Assembly (NCBI GenBank): GCA_014380825.1
Contig: JACMJD010000772.1
Span: forward strand, 1 to 15,801
DNA length: 15,801 nucleotides
Source: Phycisphaerae bacterium
GTDB taxonomy: Bacteria > Planctomycetota > Phycisphaerae > Tepidisphaerales > Tepidisphaeraceae
Direction of reading: 5' to 3'
The position numbers and the translations under genes are program-made. Shown in pieces: positions 6,999 to 14,293 of this stretch (its first letter is position 1; every line of letters begins with the position of its first letter). The notes beneath the pieces were generated by a model. The model was given only the letters and a program-made list of their open reading frames with translations, was not told the DNA's origin and made no database searches.

Positions 6999-8236
6999 AC
7001 GCCAAACGAATCGCCTGGATTGTTGCGATGCTCCCGTGCCTGGTAGCGATCGCGCAGACGACCGCGCCCGCCGACCGGGCTGCGCGATGGCGAGCTGATT
7101 TGACGACGCTGAAGCAAGAGCTGCCCAGGCTTCACGTGAATCCGTTTACCAAAACGTCGCGCGCCGATTTCGAAGCGGCCATCGATTCGCTCGCGAAGCG
7201 CGTCGACAAGCTTGCGGATCACGAGATCGTCGTCGGCATGATGCAGATCGTCGCGTCGATCGGCGATGCGCACACGATGATCGGCTTCGGCCCGCAAACG
7301 CCCGGCTCTTTTCCGATCGGCATTTACATCTGCAAAGACGGCCCGTTCGTCGCCGTGTCCACGACTGACCAGCGCGAGCTACTTGGCGCGAAGGTGCTGA
7401 AGGTCGGAACGCTCAGCTTCGACAACGCCGCCAAGCGTGTGGCCGGCGTGTTTCCGTCGGAGAACGAGTCGCATCTGAAACAGAACTTGCCGCGATGGAT
7501 CACCAACGCCCAGGTGCTTCACGCGCTGAAGATTACCGATCGCGTGGATCGCGCGACGTTCGAATTTCAACTCGCAGACGGCTCGGCCAAGCGTGTCGAG
7601 CTTTCGCCGGTTGCGATCGGCTCCAAGCCGAAACTCGTGCGACTGCCGGATTGGTCGAAGCTGAAGCGTCCGATTTCAATGACCCCGCACGCGACCAGGT
7701 ATTGGTTTGAGTTCGATGAACCGACCAAGGTGATCTACGCGCGCTACGATGCGTGCGTGCATGATCCGAAGTATCCGTTCGCGCAGTTCTCCAAAGAACT
7801 GCTGGCCGCGATCGATGCGAAGAAGCCGGCGAAAGTCATCTTCGACGTTCGCAACAACGGCGGAGGGAATTCCGCAATTGCCGAGCCGCTGATCAATGCA
7901 TTGCGTGACAACAATGCCATCAACCAGAAAGGCAAGCTGTTCGTGGTGATCGGCCGGGCGACGTTTTCTTCGGCGCAGATGAACGCGCAGCAGTTTCGCG
8001 ATCGCACCAACGCCACGGTCGTCGGCGAACCCACCGGGCAAAAGCCGAATCACTTCGGCGAGATCAAGAACTTCACGCTGCCCAAGTCGGGGTTGATCGC
8101 GCAGTACTCGACGAAGCAGTTTCGCCAGAGCGAAAAAGACGAGCCGTCGATGATGCCGGATGAGGTGATCGAACCGACGAGCGCGGAGTTCTTCGCCGGA
8201 AAAGACGTCGTGCTCGAACGAGTTCTTCGCCCGTGA
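6995..8236 (+). CDS. S41-type (C-terminal processing peptidase-like) serine protease
   Basis: The 413-residue product has a short signal peptide ending near A-I-A-Q (residue 20). Family landmarks are G-D-A-H-T at 90-94, the strand F-D-V-R-N-N-G-G-G at 283-291, and T-F-S-S-A-Q at 323-328, where Ser325 aligns with the S41 nucleophile. The usual Glu three residues later is Gln, and I cannot place the catalytic Lys with confidence. A PDZ-like region may occupy roughly 100-205, but it is weak. The protein should act in the periplasm. It is translationally coupled to lemA (ATGA overlap) and lies 3 bases before the M48 protease gene, so it sits inside a pairing that is usually direct. It may be an active protease or a divergent, peptide-binding relative. 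Confidence 0.82.
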   Translation: MNAKRIAWIVAMLPCLVAIAQTTAPADRAARWRADLTTLKQELPRLHVNPFTKTSRADFEAAIDSLAKRVDKLADHEIVVGMMQIVASIGDAHTMIGFGPQTPGSFPIGIYICKDGPFVAVSTTDQRELLGAKVLKVGTLSFDNAAKRVAGVFPSENESHLKQNLPRWITNAQVLHALKITDRVDRATFEFQLADGSAKRVELSPVAIGSKPKLVRLPDWSKLKRPISMTPHATRYWFEFDEPTKVIYARYDACVHDPKYPFAQFSKELLAAIDAKKPAKVIFDVRNNGGGNSAIAEPLINALRDNNAINQKGKLFVVIGRATFSSAQMNAQQFRDRTNATVVGEPTGQKPNHFGEIKNFTLPKSGLIAQYSTKQFRQSEKDEPSMMPDEVIEPTSAEFFAGKDVVLERVLRP

Positions 8237-8239
8237 AAC

Positions 8240-10201
8240 ATGGACTTTTTTGAACGCCAGGACATCGCCCGCAAGAAGACTGGCCGCCTGATCGTGTTGT
8301 TCGCGATCGCGGTGGTGCTGATCGTCTGCGCGATGAACCTGGCCGCGTACGGGATCATGCGGGTGGCCGAGCCGTATGTACGGGCGCAGCGCGATGCGGC
8401 GCCGGTGCTTCGTGGAGATCGTGAATATCCCGGAACGCTCACGCGCGAGAATCGAATCTGGGCGCGGCCAGAGCCTTACATCGGCGTGACGCTGATCACC
8501 CTGGGCATCATCGCATGCGGCAGTTTCTACAAGATGGCTTTGCTCTCGCGGGGCGGGCCCGCGGTCGCGCAGATGATGGGCGCTCGGCCCATCGATCCGG
8601 ATCGATATCCGGAAGAGAAAACGCTTCAGAATGTCGTCGAAGAAATGTCGATCGCATCGGGCGTGCCGGTTCCCCAGATATTTGTGATGGAAGAGGAAGA
8701 CGCCATCAACGCGTTCGCCGCCGGCTTCACAACTGCGGATGCGGTAGTGGCGGTCACGCGCGGGTGTCTGACTACGCTCACGCGCGATGAGCTGCAAGGA
8801 GTAATTGCGCACGAGTTCAGTCACATCCTCAACGGCGACATGCGGCTGAACCTCCGCCTGATCGGAATCCTCAACGGCATTCTGGTCATCGCACTGCTCG
8901 GCTACGGCCTGCTGCGCAGCATCCCGTACATGCGAAGCGGCCGCAGCGACAGCGATCGAAAGGGCAACGGCGCGCAAATCGTGCTGATCATGGCATTCGC
9001 AGGCGCAGCGCTGGTGGTCATCGGATACGTGGGCCTGTTCTTCGGCCGGTTGATTCAGGCGGCGGTGTCGCGACAGCGAGAGTATCTGGCCGATGCGTCG
9101 GCGGTGCAGTTCACGCGGAACCCGTCCGGGCTGGCGGGCGCGCTCAAGAAGATCGCGGGCATGGGTTCGACTCTGCACACCGCGCACGCAATCGAAACCG
9201 CGCATCTGTTCTTCGCCACCGGAATCAAAGTCGGTCTGACCGATCTGCTTGCGACGCACCCGCCGATCGTGGAAAGAATCAAAGCACTCGATCCGATGTT
9301 CGACGGTCAAGCCGCGACGACGACGATGCCTCCGGCGTTGCCGCGCCAAGATGTCGTCGCAAGTGGTCTTGCCGGCACATCCCAGCCGCCGCCAATTCCT
9401 GCGCATGCGGTGGTTTCGGCCGCGGGACAGGCGAGCGTAAGAACCGTTCACAAGGCGTTGGAAATTCTTTTGGCGATACCGGATGAAATCCAGAATGTCG
9501 CGCGCGAGCCATTTGGCGCCCGCGTTGTGGCGCTGGCGTTATTGATCAGCGACGATGAATCCGTGCGCCAGAAGCAACTGCAAGCCATACAACCGTTGAT
9601 TGATGCGGCCACGGTCGAAGAAGCGATGCGATTCGCGCCGGGCGTTGAGCGGATGAATCGTACGGCTCGTGTCGCGCTGCTCGATCTGATCCAGCCCGCG
9701 TTACGCCGGATGTCGGCGAATCAGTTGCGTCAGTTCGCCGGCGCGGTTCAGGCGATGATCGAAGCGGACGGGCGAGTGACGCTGTTCGAATACGCGATGT
9801 ATCGCCAGCTTCGTCGCGAGATGTCGATGGCTGACCAATCGAAGCGACCCGCTCCGCCGCGATACATGTCGGTTCAGCCGCTGCTGAACGAGATCACGAC
9901 CGTGCTGAGCGCGCTCGCCTATCGAGGCAAAGATCCGGCCGTCGGCGCGGAATCATTTCGCGCGGGCATGGCACGGCTCGGTGTGAACGAACAGATTCTC
10001 GCAGCCAGCGACTATGGTCTTGGCGCGCTCGATCCCGCGCTGAATCGATTGGCTGAAGCATCGCCGGGGGTGAAGCGTCGCATCGTCGACGCGGCCGCGC
10101 ATGCGATCGCGTCGGACGGCGTCATACAACCTGATGAAGCCGAGATCCTGCGCGCGCTGTGCGCGGCGCTCGATATTCCCATCCCGCCGCTGGCGGCCTA
10201 G
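8240..10201 (+). CDS. M48 (HtpX-like) membrane metalloprotease with C-terminal TerB-like domain
   Basis: The 653-residue product has membrane segments near 17-40, 80-100, 206-226 and 245-275. The protease core holds N-A-F-A-A-G-F at 157-163, the zinc motif H-E-F-S-H at 191-195, and the third ligand Glu281 in R-E-Y-L-A-D, as in HtpX. The M48 part ends near residue 355. A proline-rich linker (about 360-390) leads to about 260 extra residues that ordinary HtpX lacks. These contain two TerB-like acidic motifs, E-A-D-G-R-V-T-L-F-E at 508-517 and A-S-D-G-V-I-Q-P-D-E at 624-633, which in TerB proteins bind metal. Likely role: membrane-protein quality control with a cytoplasmic sensing domain. It is last in the lemA operon; no Shine-Dalgarno site, so coupling to the S41 gene is likely. 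Confidence 0.9.
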   Translation: MDFFERQDIARKKTGRLIVLFAIAVVLIVCAMNLAAYGIMRVAEPYVRAQRDAAPVLRGDREYPGTLTRENRIWARPEPYIGVTLITLGIIACGSFYKMALLSRGGPAVAQMMGARPIDPDRYPEEKTLQNVVEEMSIASGVPVPQIFVMEEEDAINAFAAGFTTADAVVAVTRGCLTTLTRDELQGVIAHEFSHILNGDMRLNLRLIGILNGILVIALLGYGLLRSIPYMRSGRSDSDRKGNGAQIVLIMAFAGAALVVIGYVGLFFGRLIQAAVSRQREYLADASAVQFTRNPSGLAGALKKIAGMGSTLHTAHAIETAHLFFATGIKVGLTDLLATHPPIVERIKALDPMFDGQAATTTMPPALPRQDVVASGLAGTSQPPPIPAHAVVSAAGQASVRTVHKALEILLAIPDEIQNVAREPFGARVVALALLISDDESVRQKQLQAIQPLIDAATVEEAMRFAPGVERMNRTARVALLDLIQPALRRMSANQLRQFAGAVQAMIEADGRVTLFEYAMYRQLRREMSMADQSKRPAPPRYMSVQPLLNEITTVLSALAYRGKDPAVGAESFRAGMARLGVNEQILAASDYGLGALDPALNRLAEASPGVKRRIVDAAAHAIASDGVIQPDEAEILRALCAALDIPIPPLAA

Positions 10202-10206
10202 AGGCG

Positions 10207-10965
10207 CTATCGCAGCGTCGACAATTCTTCTTCGTTCGCTTCGCCCAGCACAAAGCGACGGACAATCTGTTCCTTGGAGTTCTGAATTTCTTCAGGCGTG
10301 CCTTCGAAGATGATCTTGCCTTCGTGCAGCATGACGATGCGAGTCGCCACTTTGAAGGCGCTGGCCATGTCGTGGGTGACGACGATACTGGTGATTTGCA
10401 ACTCGCGCTGAAGCTTGATGATCAGTTCATTGATCACGTCGGCGCGAATCGGATCCAGGCCGGTTGTCGGTTCATCGTACAGAACGACATCCGGCCTCAA
10501 TGCGATCGCCCGCGCCAGCGCCACGCGTTTGCGTTGTCCGCCAGACAGCTCCGCGGGCATTTTCTTTCCGATGTTCGGCAGGCCGACGAGCGCTAGACAG
10601 CGTTGCACGACCTCAGCGATCTCTTCCCGTGACTTGTTCGTGTGCTCCATCAGCGGGAACGCGACGTTCTCGAAAACCGTTTGCGAATCGAACAGCGCAC
10701 TCATTTGAAACAAGAATCCGAAGTGATAGCGAATCTCCATCAACTTCCGCTCGGGGAGATTGTCAATCTGCTTGCCATCATAAAACACCTCGCCGCGATC
10801 AGGCTTTAACAAACCAACGATGTGTTTTAGAAGCACGCTCTTTCCGCTGCCGGATGCGCCGATGATCACCAGGCATTCGCCGCGCTGGATCTTCAGCGTC
10901 ACCCCGCGCAGCACCCGCTGTCGGCCGAACGCTTTGTAGAGATCGTGGAGTTCGATGAGGGACAT
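10207..10965 (-). CDS. mlaF: MlaF-like ABC transporter ATPase (phospholipid transport)
   Basis: The 252-residue product is a complete ABC ATPase: Walker A G-A-S-G-S-G-K-S at 36-43, Q-loop Gln87, signature L-S-G-G-Q at 140-144, Walker B V-L-Y-D-E at 161-165, and switch His198. The run after the signature (R-K-R-V-A-L-A-R-A-I-A-L) and the overall layout match the MlaF/Ttg2A branch, and the MlaE-type permease gene just upstream supports this. It powers movement of phospholipids between the outer and inner membranes. No MlaD (MCE) gene follows; the substrate-binding subunit must be encoded elsewhere. There is no Shine-Dalgarno site before the ATG. Its stop lies 5 bases from that of the convergent M48 gene. 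Confidence 0.92.
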   Translation of the reverse strand: MSLIELHDLYKAFGRQRVLRGVTLKIQRGECLVIIGASGSGKSVLLKHIVGLLKPDRGEVFYDGKQIDNLPERKLMEIRYHFGFLFQMSALFDSQTVFENVAFPLMEHTNKSREEIAEVVQRCLALVGLPNIGKKMPAELSGGQRKRVALARAIALRPDVVLYDEPTTGLDPIRADVINELIIKLQRELQITSIVVTHDMASAFKVATRIVMLHEGKIIFEGTPEEIQNSKEQIVRRFVLGEANEEELSTLR

Positions 10966-10970
10966 AAGGA

Positions 10971-11046
10971 GTAGAAGGCAGAGGTTGGAGGGTAGAGGGT
11001 AGGAAATGCAGAGTAGCTTTTTCCTAACCTCTACCCTCTAACCTCT
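10971..11046. repeat. Heptad-repeat hairpin in the mlaE-mlaF gap
   Basis: Two 27-bp arms (10980-11006 and 11020-11046) are reverse complements except at two positions that would form G-U pairs. A 13-base loop separates them. Each arm is built of 7-nt units close to G/T-T-A-G-A-G-G, and the left side continues this rhythm out to 10971. The structure takes up nearly all of the 87-bp gap and begins 7 bases after the mlaE stop codon. There is no T-run after it in the direction of mlaF, so it is not a standard terminator. Confidence 0.9.
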
Positions 11047-11052
11047 CATCTT

Positions 11053-11874
11053 TTATCCAAACAATCCTCGCACGCCGAAGATGCTCTCGTACATCTCCTT
11101 GAGCAACTGCGCGAAGAAGAAATTGAGAACGATGATGGCGATGAAGCTGGTGACGAAGCTGTCGGTACACGCTCGTCCGACACCGCTGGCGCCGCTGCCG
11201 CAGGTGAAGCCTTTGTAGCAACTGATCATGCCGATCGCGCCGCCGAAGAACGCGCTCTTGAACACGCCTTCCATGATTTGCCAGGTGTCGACCGCCTGCG
11301 CGGAGTAATACCAATACGGTCCGTCCGGCACGTGGAGAAACTTAGTCGAGATCAACCACCCGCCCAGCACGCCGAGCAGATCGCTGTAAATCGTGAGGAT
11401 TGGTGTGAGCAGAACGCAGGCGATGAAGCGCGGGACGACCAGGTATCGAACTGGATCGGTGCCCATCACCCGCAAAGCGTCGAGCTGCTCGGTGACGTTC
11501 ATCGTTCCAAGCTCGGCTGTGAGCGCGCCGCCCACTCGGCCGGCCAGCATCACCGCGGCCAGCACCGGGCCGATCTGTTTGACGACCGAGAGATTGATTA
11601 CACTGCCCAGCCGCTGCTCCTGGCCGAGCGTCTTGAATTGCGTGTGCGATTCGATCGCCAGCACCATGCCGATGAACGCGCCTGTAATGCCCACCACCGG
11701 CACCGACCGCACACCCACTTCATACATTTGTGGGAACAGCAGCCGCAGGTTCTTCCACCGCACGATCGTGGGTAGAAAGGCGAACATGCGTCCGCAGAAG
11801 CGGCAAAAATCGCCAAACCCCGCCAGCGTGTTGGTGGTGTCGCGTCCAATTCGTTCAGCAAGGGCAATGGCCAT
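11053..11874 (-). CDS. mlaE: MlaE-like ABC transporter permease (phospholipid transport)
   Basis: The 273-residue product matches MlaE/YrbE permeases. The region A-G-R-V-G-G-A-L-T-A-E-L-G-T-M at 111-125, followed by V-T-E-Q-L-D-A-L-R-V-M-G-T-D-P to 141, is the family hallmark. Hydrophobic segments lie near 54-76, 98-118, 147-176, 205-222 and 238-258, and the G-F-T-C-G-S-G-A-S-G-V-G loop at 222-233 is typical. It forms the inner-membrane channel with MlaF. The ATG at 11874 has no Shine-Dalgarno site but a -10-like box lies 9 bases before it. mlaF follows on the same strand after a hairpin of tandem repeats. Confidence 0.95.
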   Translation of the reverse strand: MAIALAERIGRDTTNTLAGFGDFCRFCGRMFAFLPTIVRWKNLRLLFPQMYEVGVRSVPVVGITGAFIGMVLAIESHTQFKTLGQEQRLGSVINLSVVKQIGPVLAAVMLAGRVGGALTAELGTMNVTEQLDALRVMGTDPVRYLVVPRFIACVLLTPILTIYSDLLGVLGGWLISTKFLHVPDGPYWYYSAQAVDTWQIMEGVFKSAFFGGAIGMISCYKGFTCGSGASGVGRACTDSFVTSFIAIIVLNFFFAQLLKEMYESIFGVRGLFG

Positions 11875-11883
11875 GGGCGTGGA

Positions 11884-11889
11884 ATGATA
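11884..11889 (-). promoter_or_regulatory. Putative -10 box (TATCAT) for mlaE
   Basis: On the minus strand TATCAT (five of six consensus bases) ends 9 bases before the mlaE ATG, which would give a very short leader. No good -35 hexamer is visible; the position where it should be is occupied by the GGGGCGA tandem repeat. Confidence 0.4.
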
Positions 11890-11892
11890 CGG

Positions 11893-11915
11893 GAGTCAGG
11901 GGCGAGGGGCGAGTC
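11893..11915. repeat. Short tandem repeat of 7-nt units (AGGGGCG) upstream of mlaE
   Basis: Two exact units, AGGGGCG at 11898-11904 and 11905-11911, are flanked by GAGTC on both sides (11893-11897 and 11911-11915). It has the same 7-nt period as the mlaE-mlaF hairpin but different units and no inverted partner nearby. Confidence 0.6.
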
Positions 11916-11933
11916 TTTGGCGACCTGGCGCGC

Positions 11934-11968
11934 TTGCAATCCAACGGCACCACGCTAAATTTTGGTGC
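11934..11968 (+). promoter_or_regulatory. Putative promoter with overlapping dyad for the TPR lipoprotein gene
   Basis: TTGCAA (11934-11939) and TAAATT (11956-11961) are 16 bases apart and each match four of six consensus bases. The -10 box lies in the loop of an inverted repeat, GCACCA (11947-11952) and TGGTGC (11963-11968), which could be an operator. Initiation near 11968 would leave a leader of about 70 nt. Confidence 0.35.
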
Positions 11969-12038
11969 ATCGGGCATTGAAAGCACCGGGGGGATTGAAG
12001 CAGTTCTAGATTGAATGGGTCGCTACATGGAGGTAGCC

Positions 12039-12902
12039 GTGAAACGCACTTCGCCTCGCCACACCGTCTCGCACGCAGTTCGAAACACAGTTACGAGCGC
12101 AGCGCTCGCGTCCATTATCGGACTTGTCGGCTGCGCCGACATGGTCACGTACTCGGGGAAGTCGCAAGACAAAGGGATGACCCAGTACAAGCAGCAGAGC
12201 TACACCGACGCGGCCGGTTCGTTCCGGAATGCGACGCGACAGAATCCGCGCGATTACAAGTCGTACTACATGCTCGGCTGCTGCTACGAGCAGAGCGGCC
12301 AGCACCAGCAGGCGATTCATGCGTTCCGCACCTCGCTGGATGTGCAGCAGATGGTGTTCGAGGGCAAGTACGATGACGAGCAGCGCGTGAAGACAATCAA
12401 CGGCCTGGCCGGCGCGATCGCGCATAGCGATTCGCGTGATATCGAGACGAACGCTGCTGTGGCCAAGGCGCGCACATCGCAGAACGCGGACGACTACATG
12501 CTGCTCGGCCAGATCTACGCGTTCCGCGGCGATGCGGATTCCGCCGTCGAAGCGTACGACCACGCCGCGCTGCTGGCGCCGCAGAGTTTCTACATCTCCA
12601 AGTCATACGGCCTCTACCTGGAACGCCTCGGACAGACCAGCCGCGCCGAGGCGGCGCTGCGTCGGGCCTACGCGTTGAACGTCAGCGACGAAGAAGTGAA
12701 TCTCGCCCTGCGCCGCCTGGGCGTAATCCCGGGTCCGAGCATCAAGAACCAGGACGCGCTCGTCCAGCCGCCACTGCCACGCGGTCCGATCCCCGAGCTG
12801 GATCTGTCGCGAATGAAGTTTGGAGGCAGCGATCCCAAGGCGACGACTCCGGCTGCGCCGAATGCGCAACCCGGACCGACCGTCGCGGCGCCTCGCGACT
12901 AA
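12039..12902 (+). CDS. TPR-repeat lipoprotein
   Basis: The 287-residue product starts with a basic segment and a hydrophobic stretch ending in the lipobox L-V-G-C (Cys32), so it should be lipid-anchored in the envelope. At least two groups of TPR-like helical repeats follow, near residues 44-100 (with A-A-G-S-F and Y-M-L-G-C-C-Y) and 143-215 (Y-M-L-L-G-Q-I-Y-A-F-R-G-D). A proline- and alanine-rich tail of about 60 residues ends the protein. TPR proteins mediate protein contacts; the partner is unknown. I chose GTG 12039 because GGAGGT lies 4 bases before it and the signal peptide is then of normal length; ATG 12015 or 12027 in the same frame are alternatives. A terminator-like hairpin follows. 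Confidence 0.85.
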   Translation: MKRTSPRHTVSHAVRNTVTSAALASIIGLVGCADMVTYSGKSQDKGMTQYKQQSYTDAAGSFRNATRQNPRDYKSYYMLGCCYEQSGQHQQAIHAFRTSLDVQQMVFEGKYDDEQRVKTINGLAGAIAHSDSRDIETNAAVAKARTSQNADDYMLLGQIYAFRGDADSAVEAYDHAALLAPQSFYISKSYGLYLERLGQTSRAEAALRRAYALNVSDEEVNLALRRLGVIPGPSIKNQDALVQPPLPRGPIPELDLSRMKFGGSDPKATTPAAPNAQPGPTVAAPRD

Positions 12903-12934
12903 AGCGCATCTACGATCATCGTGTGACGATCACG

Positions 12935-12971
12935 CCGCCCCTGAGCGTACCCGCGAAGGGGCGGATTCTTT
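12935..12971 (+). terminator. Probable intrinsic terminator after the TPR gene
   Basis: CCGCCCCT (12935-12942) pairs perfectly with AGGGGCGG (12957-12964) over a 14-base loop and is followed by ATTCTTT. The right arm can also pair partly with a later segment, since GCGGATTC (12961-12968) is complementary to GAATCCGC (12988-12995). Confidence 0.6.
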
Positions 12972-13048
12972 GCGCGAGTCAACGGTCGAATCCGCGTCTT
13001 CGCGAGAACGCTCGGACGCGGCGTGTCCCGTATCGCGTCGACTGATTC

Positions 13049-13420
13049 TCAGTGATGTCCGTGGGCGTGCGGATCGGCGGCATGACCGTGATCGTCATGC
13101 CCGTGCCCATGTGCATCGTCATGTAACTCAGCCGGAATTTCCATCCGCACCATCGGACCGATCACCGCTGCCATCAGGAACATCGCGACGATGATGATCA
13201 GCATCGTGCCTGCCCAGGCGGAGGGATCCGTGGGAAGCACAGGGCGCGCCTCTTCCTCGCCCGCCGGCGCAGAGTGCGCTGCTTCGGTTGAATGAGCCGG
13301 CGCCGGAGCGTGCGCGGTGGCATGCTCTTGTGCGACGGCTGAACGCGCGGTGACGAACCCGAACGCGAGCATCACGCCGCCAATGATTCCGATGATTCGC
13401 GAAGCATTTCGATTGATCAC
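13049..13420 (-). CDS. Small membrane protein with His-rich C-terminus, function unknown
   Basis: The 123-residue product has a signal peptide (about residues 1-30, ending A-V-A before Gln31), an Ala/Pro/His/Glu-rich linker, one membrane segment near 70-90, and a tail of 24 residues with ten histidines plus several Asp. The tail would bind metal ions such as zinc, nickel or copper; that is inference from composition. I do not recognise a family. The longer open frame to 13603 runs inside the upstream gene; GTG 13420 is chosen because GGAG lies 8 bases before it and GTGA overlaps the stop codon of the HAD gene. The two genes therefore form a coupled pair, with no obvious functional link. Confidence 0.8.
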   Translation of the reverse strand: MINRNASRIIGIIGGVMLAFGFVTARSAVAQEHATAHAPAPAHSTEAAHSAPAGEEEARPVLPTDPSAWAGTMLIIIVAMFLMAAVIGPMVRMEIPAELHDDAHGHGHDDHGHAADPHAHGHH

Positions 13421-14121
13421 GTTCGTTTCTCCAGTGGCAACTGCAGGAACTTTTTCAGCACCTCGGACGGCTCGAGTGAGTTCACTGTCGGAATCTCCCG
13501 CGGCCAATCCTCGGCACGATAGGTCGTCGTTACACCGAGCACCGAAAACCCAACATCTCGGGCACGCAACGCTACGCTTGGCGCATCTTCGATCACCAGG
13601 CACTCGCCCAGTAGCAGGTTTCGTCCCATCATTTCGCCCAGGCGCTTGGCGGTCAAGATGTAGCCGCTCGGATCCGGCTTGCCAATCGTCACGTCTTCTG
13701 CCGCCGTCACCACGCTGAAGAACTGCCGCAGGCCGATGCCGTCGAGCATGCCCTCGATTTCACTTCGCAGCGCGCCCGAGCAAATTCCCATCCCGCACCG
13801 CTCGGCGAGCGCTTTCACGAAATCATCGACACCTTCAAGTGGCCGAAATTTGCCGGCGCGAATCAGGCTCAAAGAAATCTTCGACTTCTGTTCGATGAAG
13901 CTCGCCATGATCTGCGGATCGAGCTTCCGTTCGAAGAGTTGATACAGCTTCTTCACCGCGCCGCGGTCGTCGAAGCCGATCAATTCCGCGTAATACTGTT
14001 CCTGCGTCAGCGGAATATCCATCGTCGCCGCGGTTTCGAGATAGGACTGGCAATGCAGCGGCTCGCTGTCGACGATCACGCCGTCGAAATCAAATAGGAA
14101 GGCTTTCGGGGTGATCTGCAT
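13417..14121 (-). CDS. HAD-superfamily hydrolase, beta-phosphoglucomutase-like
   Basis: The 234-residue product carries all four HAD motifs: D-F-D-G-V at 11-15 (nucleophile Asp11, acid/base Asp13), Ser115 in I-C-S-G-A, Lys148 in G-K-P-D-P, and V-I-E-D-A at 176-180. A helical cap of about 75 residues lies between motifs I and II, as in beta-phosphoglucomutase, phosphoglycolate phosphatase and CbbY-type enzymes. It should remove phosphate from, or move it on, a small phosphometabolite; the substrate is unknown. Cytoplasmic. It is first in a two-gene unit, with a good promoter just upstream and GTGA overlap with the His-rich gene. No Shine-Dalgarno site is obvious. Confidence 0.92.
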   Translation of the reverse strand: MQITPKAFLFDFDGVIVDSEPLHCQSYLETAATMDIPLTQEQYYAELIGFDDRGAVKKLYQLFERKLDPQIMASFIEQKSKISLSLIRAGKFRPLEGVDDFVKALAERCGMGICSGALRSEIEGMLDGIGLRQFFSVVTAAEDVTIGKPDPSGYILTAKRLGEMMGRNLLLGECLVIEDAPSVALRARDVGFSVLGVTTTYRAEDWPREIPTVNSLEPSEVLKKFLQLPLEKRT

Positions 14122-14130
14122 CCGCCGAGC

Positions 14131-14159
14131 AAAGTAGCGGCGGCACGTCTTTGTGGCAA
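14131..14159 (-). promoter_or_regulatory. Putative promoter of the HAD/His-rich gene pair
   Basis: On the minus strand TTGCCA (14159-14154) matches the -35 consensus at five bases and is 17 bases from TACTTT (14136-14131), a TANNNT-type -10 box. The box ends 9 bases before the ATG at 14121, so the leader would be only 2 or 3 nt. Confidence 0.5.
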
Positions 14160-14293
14160 TCCGTCGGCACTTGGGCGCGCAAGGATCAGATGCGCAAAGG
14201 CGACAGCCGGGCGGGTGACGCGCGTAATCTCCTTGAAGACCACGCGTTCATCACGCTCGGCTGTGCAACAACTTCAGTGTGCCGAGTCGTCGC

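Noticed and set aside
7676..9451. A 591-codon open frame on the minus strand, opposite the S41 and M48 genes
   Set aside because: It is antisense to two genes with recognised catalytic motifs, reads as Arg/His/Asp-rich low-complexity sequence and shows no domain. Long antisense frames are common at this base composition.
10971..11046. The mlaE-mlaF hairpin as an intrinsic terminator
   Set aside because: No T-run follows the stem in the direction of transcription, and the arms are tandem repeats, so a repeat element is the better description.
13421..13603. Upstream extension of the His-rich protein frame
   Set aside because: It would lie inside the HAD gene; the GTG at 13420 has a ribosome site and yields a proper signal peptide.
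14123..14266. Minus-strand frame with a methyltransferase-like phrase (F-K-E-I-T-R-V-T-R-P)
   Set aside because: No start codon with a ribosome site, bounded by a stop, and no second motif. It could be a gene remnant, but one short phrase is not enough.
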